From Rhodospirillales bacterium (GTDB lineage Bacteria; Pseudomonadota; Alphaproteobacteria; Reyranellales; Reyranellaceae), in assembly GCA_947466085.1 (NCBI GenBank), contig CANIEC010000006.1, positions 1 through 64,000 of the forward strand: DNA of 64,000 bases. Direction: 5' to 3'. Below the pieces are notes generated by a model. The model saw only the letters and a list, made by a program, of their open reading frames with translations, made no database searches and was not told the DNA's origin. Below are positions 58,925 through 64,000 of the stretch, one piece after another; the first letter of the stretch is position 1; every line of letters starts with the position of its first letter. The position numbers and the translations under genes were made by a program.

Positions 58925-59629
58925 TCAGACCATCATCACCTTGCCAGTGGGCAGGTCGTAGTAGGCGCCGACGACCTTGAGCTTACCCGCCGCGACCATG
59001 TCGCCCAGGATCGGCTTCTCGGTCTGCAGGCGGCGAACGTTTGCCTGGATGTTGGCGATCATCGCGCTCTGCTGCAGATCGGGCCCCGGTGTCTTGAGGA
59101 CCGGCTCGATGCCGGGCTTCATGGCGCGCACGAGGTCGGCGATGTGACCGGGCAGGGTGTTTCCCTTCTGCAGCGCGTCGACGGTGGCGTTCACCGCGCC
59201 GCAGCTCGTGTGCCCCAGCACCATGATCACCTTGGTGCCCAGCACGGCGGCGCCGTACTCGAGACTGCCAAGACCGTCGGGTGTGACGAAGTTGCCGGCA
59301 ACGCGGACGACGAAGAGTTCACCGGGTGACCCGTCGAACACCAGCTCAGGCGCCACACGAGAATCGGCGCAGCCGAGGATGGCCGCGAAGGGCGCCTGGC
59401 CCTGAGAGCGGGCAACCCGGCCGACGGAGTAGTCACGCTCCGACATCTTACCGGACGCATAGCGTGCGTTGCCCTCCATCAGGCGCGCAAGCGCGGCATC
59501 GGGCGTCTCGGCCGAACGGGCCGGCTGCGCGCTGGCCGGCCCCGCCGTCATCGGACCGATCGCAGTCATGGCGGCGAGACAGCCCAGTCCCGAAAACACG
59601 CGACGACGCGTCAGGCAAACGTTGCACAT
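58925..59629 (-). CDS. Exported beta-class carbonic anhydrase
   Basis: The product is 234 aa. Zinc ligands are C87 and the D89-R91 dyad (GCADSRVAPE), with H140 and C143 (LGHTSCGAV). The N-terminus TRRRVFSGLGCLAAMTAIG looks like a Tat leader, so the enzyme probably acts in the periplasm, which is less common than the cytosolic form. It interconverts CO2 and bicarbonate. The gene stands alone between two convergent or same-strand units. Confidence 0.93.
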   Translation of the reverse strand: MCNVCLTRRRVFSGLGCLAAMTAIGPMTAGPASAQPARSAETPDAALARLMEGNARYASGKMSERDYSVGRVARSQGQAPFAAILGCADSRVAPELVFDGSPGELFVVRVAGNFVTPDGLGSLEYGAAVLGTKVIMVLGHTSCGAVNATVDALQKGNTLPGHIADLVRAMKPGIEPVLKTPGPDLQQSAMIANIQANVRRLQTEKPILGDMVAAGKLKVVGAYYDLPTGKVMMV

Positions 59630-59728
59630 GAGATACTCCCCAAGGAAAGCGCCACCTTAACTACACAAAAATCATTGAGCAATGAACCTCAAGGCATAGC
59701 TGAGTGGGGGAATCGGCCACGCGTTACA

Positions 59729-61036
59729 TCAGGCGATTGTCGACGCGACTCCGGTGACGGGAAGGTGGGCCGGACCCGCGCGGCGTGCCGTTGCCAGTCG
59801 TCGAGCCTCGGCATCGCGGCCGGAGGCCAGGTAGGCCTGCAGCAATGTCGCTTCCACCAGATCGCCCTGCGCGCGGCTGCCGCCGATGCGTTCCCGCTCG
59901 GGCAGCATCGGCTCGATCAGGCCGATCGTTGCCGCATAGTCGCCGCGCTGGTAGGCCGCGAAGGCGCGGGCCACGGCGGGGATGACCGATCCGGACGGAT
60001 AGCGCCCGGCGTTTGCCAGATCCTCGATGGCCTTGATCCAATCTTCGAGCGCTGCGTCGTCGCCGGTGGCGGCGTAGGTCAGCGCGACATGCCAGTCGGC
60101 CAGAGACATGCCCGGGCGCGGCAGCTTTTCGCGCGCATAGTCCTTGAGCTTTGACCAGCGCGCGGGATCGCGCGGATGGCCCGCCAGCTCCGAGCGCCAC
60201 AGGAAGGCCGCGGAATCGGAGAGCTTCTGGTGAATGGCGCCGCGATGATCGTCCGCACAGAAGGCATCGGTGTAGAGGCGAAGCCCGCCTTCCAGGTTGC
60301 CGGCGTGCAGTTCGAACAGGCCGAGATGCCAGTTGAGGTGGCCGAACAATCCGCCGCCGCGATCGTAGAGCGGCAGCCAGTCGCGCAGGAAGGCGATGCC
60401 GGTGTCCTGCTCGCCGGTCTCGTAACAGAGATGGGCGAAGGCATGGGCGCCATAGGCGTTGCGCCGGTACTCGGAGAGAGAGCGCTCGATCATCGGGCGT
60501 GCTTCGTCGTGCCGCCCGATCTCCGACAACGCCATCCCGTGATGGGCCTGGAACCACCAATCCTCGCCGTAGTGCGGGGCGAGGCGATCGAGAAAGTCGG
60601 TGAGGTCCTGTTCGCGACCGGGCAGGCCCGACATGCCGATCAAGCCGCCCTGGTTGGCGGCGAGGCTCAGCACCAGCGCATCGCGCGGCCATGTCTGCAC
60701 ATGGGTGCGGATCGCCGCCAGCGCGGCAACCGGCTGGCCGGCAAATAGGAAGCGAAAGACCTCGATCTGGCTCCGCTCCCGCGCCGAGGCTCCGTCGGCG
60801 AGGGAGGAAGCCACGGCGAGATCCGCGCGCATCGCCTCCAGCCTGCCGGCGAGCTGGGACGCCCGGGCCCGGCCGACATAGGCCAGGGCGAACGCCGGAT
60901 CGGCCGCGATGGCGCGGTCGAAGGAGGCAGCCGCACCGGGATACACGGTCAGCAGAAGATCGACACCCTCGACATAGGCGTCGCGCGCGGCGGCGCTCGT
61001 CGTGGAGAGGGGAAGGCCGTAGCGATCTGTCAGCAT
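59729..61036 (-). CDS. TTC38-like tetratricopeptide repeat protein
   Basis: The product is 435 aa from ATG 61036; the much longer open frame upstream is non-coding. It begins DRYGLPLSTTSAAARDAYVE, the hallmark of the TPR-38 family, then ADPAFALAYVGRARASQLAG. TPR-like helical pairs run throughout (HHGMALSEIGRHDEARPMIE). The biochemical role is unknown. It is divergent from the Bug receptor at 61175. Confidence 0.85.
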   Translation of the reverse strand: MLTDRYGLPLSTTSAAARDAYVEGVDLLLTVYPGAAASFDRAIAADPAFALAYVGRARASQLAGRLEAMRADLAVASSLADGASARERSQIEVFRFLFAGQPVAALAAIRTHVQTWPRDALVLSLAANQGGLIGMSGLPGREQDLTDFLDRLAPHYGEDWWFQAHHGMALSEIGRHDEARPMIERSLSEYRRNAYGAHAFAHLCYETGEQDTGIAFLRDWLPLYDRGGGLFGHLNWHLGLFELHAGNLEGGLRLYTDAFCADDHRGAIHQKLSDSAAFLWRSELAGHPRDPARWSKLKDYAREKLPRPGMSLADWHVALTYAATGDDAALEDWIKAIEDLANAGRYPSGSVIPAVARAFAAYQRGDYAATIGLIEPMLPERERIGGSRAQGDLVEATLLQAYLASGRDAEARRLATARRAGPAHLPVTGVASTIA

Positions 61037-61174
61037 GTCATCACCGGAATCGAATCTTTGTCGTCGAAGCACCGACTGTCTCCCCCAGGAGCGGTGAGGG
61101 CAAGACTGCATTGACGCTGAAATGCGCAACACGGACACTGCTCTCAATCGAAAAAGCAAAACAGGAGGAACGTC

Positions 61175-62149
61175 ATGAGGATCACGCGCCGCACGGTGAT
61201 GGGTTCGCTTCTCGCTACGGCCGCGGGCACCGTCCCGGCCTTCGGGCAGGCCTTTCCGAACAAGCCTGTGAAGATCTTGGTCGGCTTTGCCGCCGGCGGT
61301 GGCACCGACTTCGTGGCGCGCGTCCTGGCCGATGCGCTGAAGGAGCGCTGGGGCCAGTCCGTCATGGTCGAGAGCCGCACCGGCGCGAGCGGCATGCTGG
61401 CCGCGGAGCAGGTGGTGAGGTCGGCGCCCGACGGCTACACGCTGCTCGTATCGCCGCAGACCTCGATCGCTGTGGCGCCGCAGATCTTCGCCAAGTCGCC
61501 CTACGATCCGCTGAAGGACCTGACGCCGATCACCATCCTCACCGCGACGCCGATGCTGCTGGTGGCGCACCCATCCTTTCCGGCGTCGACCTTCGCCGAG
61601 TTCCTGGCCTATGTGCGGACCAATCCCGGTAAGGTCACCTTCGCTTCCGGCGGGATCGGTTCCTCGCCGCACATGACGTCCGAGCTGCTCAACATGCGCC
61701 TTAACCTCAAGGCGGTGCACGTGCCCTACCGCGGCGAGCAGCCCGCGCTCGCCGACGTGATGGGCAATCAGGTAGGCGTGCTCTTCGCCAACATTCCCTC
61801 GGCCATGCCCTACGTCCAGGCCGGCAAGCTCAAGGCGCTCGTCACGACCGGCGAGGCCCGCTCGCCGCTCGCGCCCGACGTCCCTACGATCGTCGAGTCG
61901 GGCGCGGGCGACATCGTTACCGCGACCTGGAACGGACTCTACGGCCCCGCCGGCATGGCGCCGGAGCTGGTGCAGAAGATCTACACCGATGTCAGCCAGG
62001 TGCTGGGTCAGGGCCCGGTGCGCGAACGCCTGCTGGCCTCGGGCAGCGACATGGTGCTCAACACGCCGCAGCTCTTTCAGGAATACCTGAAGGCCGAGGT
62101 GACGCGCTGGGGCCAAGTCATCAAGGCGGCCGACATCCGCGCGGAGTAA
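61175..62149 (+). CDS. Bug/TctC family periplasmic solute receptor
   Basis: The product is 324 aa. The Tat-like leader MRITRRTVMGSLLATAAG ends near AFGQA. Family motifs are VKILVGFAAGGGTDFVARVL, RTGASGMLAAEQV and SAPDGYTLLVSP. AGGAGG eight bases before the ATG is a strong ribosome binding site. It is a solute receptor for small carboxylates or similar; no TctA/B genes are near. It converges with a GMC oxidoreductase (5-bp gap). Confidence 0.93.
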   Translation: MRITRRTVMGSLLATAAGTVPAFGQAFPNKPVKILVGFAAGGGTDFVARVLADALKERWGQSVMVESRTGASGMLAAEQVVRSAPDGYTLLVSPQTSIAVAPQIFAKSPYDPLKDLTPITILTATPMLLVAHPSFPASTFAEFLAYVRTNPGKVTFASGGIGSSPHMTSELLNMRLNLKAVHVPYRGEQPALADVMGNQVGVLFANIPSAMPYVQAGKLKALVTTGEARSPLAPDVPTIVESGAGDIVTATWNGLYGPAGMAPELVQKIYTDVSQVLGQGPVRERLLASGSDMVLNTPQLFQEYLKAEVTRWGQVIKAADIRAE

Positions 62150-62154
62150 CGCAA

Positions 62155-63786
62155 TCAGGCCGCGCGAGCGGTCGCCGCAGCGGCCAGCACCATCGCCGCA
62201 CATTTCTCGCCGATCATGATGGCAGGGGCGTTGGTGTTGCCGCTGGTGAGCGTCGGCATGATCGAGGCGTCGGCGACCCGGAGCCCGGCGATGCCGTGGA
62301 CCCGCAGTTCGGAATCGACGACGGCGCGCGGGTCGTTGCCCATCTTGCAGGTGCCGACCGGGTGATAGGTCGTCTCGGCATTGTTGCGCACCCATTCGAG
62401 CAGCTCGGCGTCGCTCTGGAGATGGGCGCCGGGGGCGATCTCCTGGCCGGTGACCTCCTTGAGGGGCGATGTGGCCATCAGCTCGCGACCCTTGCGCAGC
62501 ACGGTCACGATGCCGGTGCGGTCGTGCTCGGTGGACAGGAAGTTGAAGCGGATCGCCGGGGGCTCGGCGGGGTCTGCGGACTTGATGTGCACGGAGCCCG
62601 TGCTCTCCGAGCGCAGCACGTTGACGTTCATCGTGATGCCCTTCTGCGCTGACACACGCCGCTCCTTGCCGACCATCTCGTAGAGGAAGGGCGCGATCGA
62701 GATCGTGGCGTCGGGCGAGTCGAGGCCCACGCGCGTGCGGAAGTAGAGCCGGATCGGCACCGCCGTCGAGGCGAGAAAGCCCTCACGGAACATCGCGTAT
62801 TTCAGCGCCTCACGCGCCAGCCGCCAGCCGCGCGCATTGTCGTTGAAGGTGAGGTTCTTGCCGGTGATTTCGAACTTCATGCGCGGCGAGTAGTGGTCGC
62901 GCAGGTTCTCGCCGACGCCTTGCAGCTCGTGCACCGGCGCGATGCCGAGCGCGCGCAGCCGGTCGCCCTGGCCGATGCCAGAGAGTTCCAAGAGCTTCGG
63001 CGAATTGATCGAACCGCCGGAGACGATGACCTCGCGCGTCGCCCGCGCCTCGCGCTTCTCGCCATTGATCGAATAGCGCACGCCGACGCAGCGCTTGCCC
63101 TCCATGATGAGAGACTCGGCGATCGCACCCTGGTCGATCTGGAGGTTGGCGCGTGAGCGGGCCGGGTCGAGATAGCAGAAGGCGGTGCTCTGGCGGCGGC
63201 CTTTGGTGATCGTCACCTGCGACATGCCGATGCCTTCCTGCGAGGCGCCGTTCTGGTCGGGATTGTAGGGCAGGCCCATCTTCTCGGCCGCCTCGATCAT
63301 CTTTTCGAGCAGGGGCACCTTGTGGCGCGGCGTGTGGGTGACGGGGAGGATGCCGTCTCGGCCGCGGAATTCGTCGGAGCCGCCCTCGAACCGCTCCATG
63401 CGCTTGAAGATCGGCAGCACATCCTGGAAGCTCCAGCCGCGATTGCCGAGCTGGGCCCAGTGGTCGTAGTCCTGCGCCTGGCCTCGGATGTAGACCATGC
63501 CGTTGATCGAGCTGGAGCCGCCCAGCATGCGGCCGCGCGGCACGGCGATGCGGCGCCCGCCCGAGCCTTCGTCGGGCTCCGAGGAGTAACACCAGTTGAC
63601 CGCCGGATCGTCGATCATCTTGGAGACGCCGACCGGGACCTTCGACCAGAAGAAGTTCGAGCCCTGGGTGCCGGCTTCGAGCAGCAGGACGCGATGGGCG
63701 CCGCTCTCCGTCAGCCGGCTCGCGACGACCGCGCCCGCGGACCCTGCACCGACGACGATGTAGTCATGGGTCGAGTCTCTCTGCAT
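62155..63786 (-). CDS. GMC family FAD-dependent oxidoreductase
   Basis: The product is 543 aa from ATG 63786, with GGGAGA upstream. The FAD-binding VVGAGSAGAVVASRL is near the N-terminus. GMC motifs are PRGRMLGGSSSINGMVYIRG and SGGSINSPKLLELSGIG. The catalytic region is HPVGTCKMG, then SGNTNAPAIMIGEKCA. It is similar in plan to the GMC enzyme at 15.2 kb, but clearly a separate paralogue. It oxidises an alcohol; substrate unknown. Confidence 0.93.
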   Translation of the reverse strand: MQRDSTHDYIVVGAGSAGAVVASRLTESGAHRVLLLEAGTQGSNFFWSKVPVGVSKMIDDPAVNWCYSSEPDEGSGGRRIAVPRGRMLGGSSSINGMVYIRGQAQDYDHWAQLGNRGWSFQDVLPIFKRMERFEGGSDEFRGRDGILPVTHTPRHKVPLLEKMIEAAEKMGLPYNPDQNGASQEGIGMSQVTITKGRRQSTAFCYLDPARSRANLQIDQGAIAESLIMEGKRCVGVRYSINGEKREARATREVIVSGGSINSPKLLELSGIGQGDRLRALGIAPVHELQGVGENLRDHYSPRMKFEITGKNLTFNDNARGWRLAREALKYAMFREGFLASTAVPIRLYFRTRVGLDSPDATISIAPFLYEMVGKERRVSAQKGITMNVNVLRSESTGSVHIKSADPAEPPAIRFNFLSTEHDRTGIVTVLRKGRELMATSPLKEVTGQEIAPGAHLQSDAELLEWVRNNAETTYHPVGTCKMGNDPRAVVDSELRVHGIAGLRVADASIMPTLTSGNTNAPAIMIGEKCAAMVLAAAATARAA

Positions 63787-64000
63787 TCTGGTTCTCCCTT
63801 GCCGGAAGGGGAGCAGCCCGCATGGGGGCTGACAAGGCTCGATCCGTGCAAAAGGGGCCGGCGGTTTCGCCAATGGGAATGCCGCGCGGGATCCCGCCCT
63901 GCGAAGTGGGCTTCGGCATCATTGTTGCTGGCGTCGCGGTACCGGCCATACAGTTCGAGGCGTTTCCCATGTCCAATCCGACAGGTACCCGCATGCACAC
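63787..64000. other. Right-edge sequence with no assigned gene
   Basis: The last 214 bp carry short open frames on both strands, none with recognisable features. It may hold the promoter of the GMC gene and part of a gene beyond the edge. Confidence 0.4.

Noticed and set aside
63711-64000. Small minus-strand genes at the right edge
   Set aside because: Candidate frames overlap the GMC start or have no start context, and no recognisable motif.

Overview
The window is high-GC, densely packed bacterial DNA from an aerobic alphaproteobacterium. Supporting signs are heme A synthase, ubiquinone prenyltransferase UbiA, an alphaproteobacterial-type GshA, TldD, a group-2 Mrp/Pha antiporter with MrpA and MrpB fused, and many Bug-type binding proteins and GMC oxidoreductases. 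The mix resembles a metabolically versatile soil or water genus such as Reyranella or a relative, but this is inferred from gene content only. No rRNA, insertion sequence, phage or CRISPR array is visible. There is one tRNA.

Layout. 1-7.0 kb: a Sel1/peptidoglycan-binding protein with a long proline-rich repeat tail (it runs off the left edge), heme A synthase, and a divergent 1167-residue flavo-iron-sulfur protein that fuses NfnB/GltD-like and NfnA/PyrK-like halves. 7-14 kb: MAPEG and MATE membrane proteins, a cupin, a DEAD-box RNA helicase, and a chain of overlapping genes (stand-alone RAM domain, serine hydrolase, UPF0114 protein, unknown). 14-24.8 kb: amidohydrolases, a GMC oxidoreductase with a peptide-type binding protein, a TauD-like dioxygenase, an OmpA-like porin, a glycine-zipper lipoprotein, an RNHCP protein and a Bug receptor. 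24.8-29.7 kb: a LysR regulator divergent from an acyl-CoA dehydrogenase, followed by a class III nucleotide cyclase and a secreted dienelactone-hydrolase-like enzyme. 29.8-36.7 kb: a polar amino-acid-type ABC transporter, an M20 hydrolase and a ureohydrolase in one tight operon, divergent from a LysR regulator and an M28 peptidase. 36.7-43.9 kb: mostly housekeeping genes (ETF-beta lysine methyltransferase, UbiA, RsmE, GshA, VOC and PanE-like proteins). 44-50.6 kb: TldD, two quinone oxidoreductases, an NTF2-like protein and an acyl-CoA synthetase with striking palindromic operators, then S-formylglutathione hydrolase. 50.7-51.6 kb: tRNA-Leu(CAA) followed by a short, compositionally different patch with a SET-domain gene. 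51.7-57.7 kb: a six-gene Mrp/Pha cation/proton antiporter operon. 57.7-64 kb: a haloperoxidase-like hydrolase, an exported beta-carbonic anhydrase, a TTC38-like TPR protein, another Bug receptor and another GMC oxidoreductase.

The most promising leads are: (1) the single-chain Nfn-like fusion with an extra N-terminal region in an apparently aerobic organism; (2) the uptake-plus-hydrolysis operon whose ureohydrolase has Gly where a manganese-binding His is expected; (3) the tRNA-adjacent SET-domain gene coupled to a 46-residue ORF; and (4) the perfect palindromes in front of the NTF2/quinone oxidoreductase genes. Two copies of one long palindromic repeat, plus a copy of a second type, sit in intergenic gaps.
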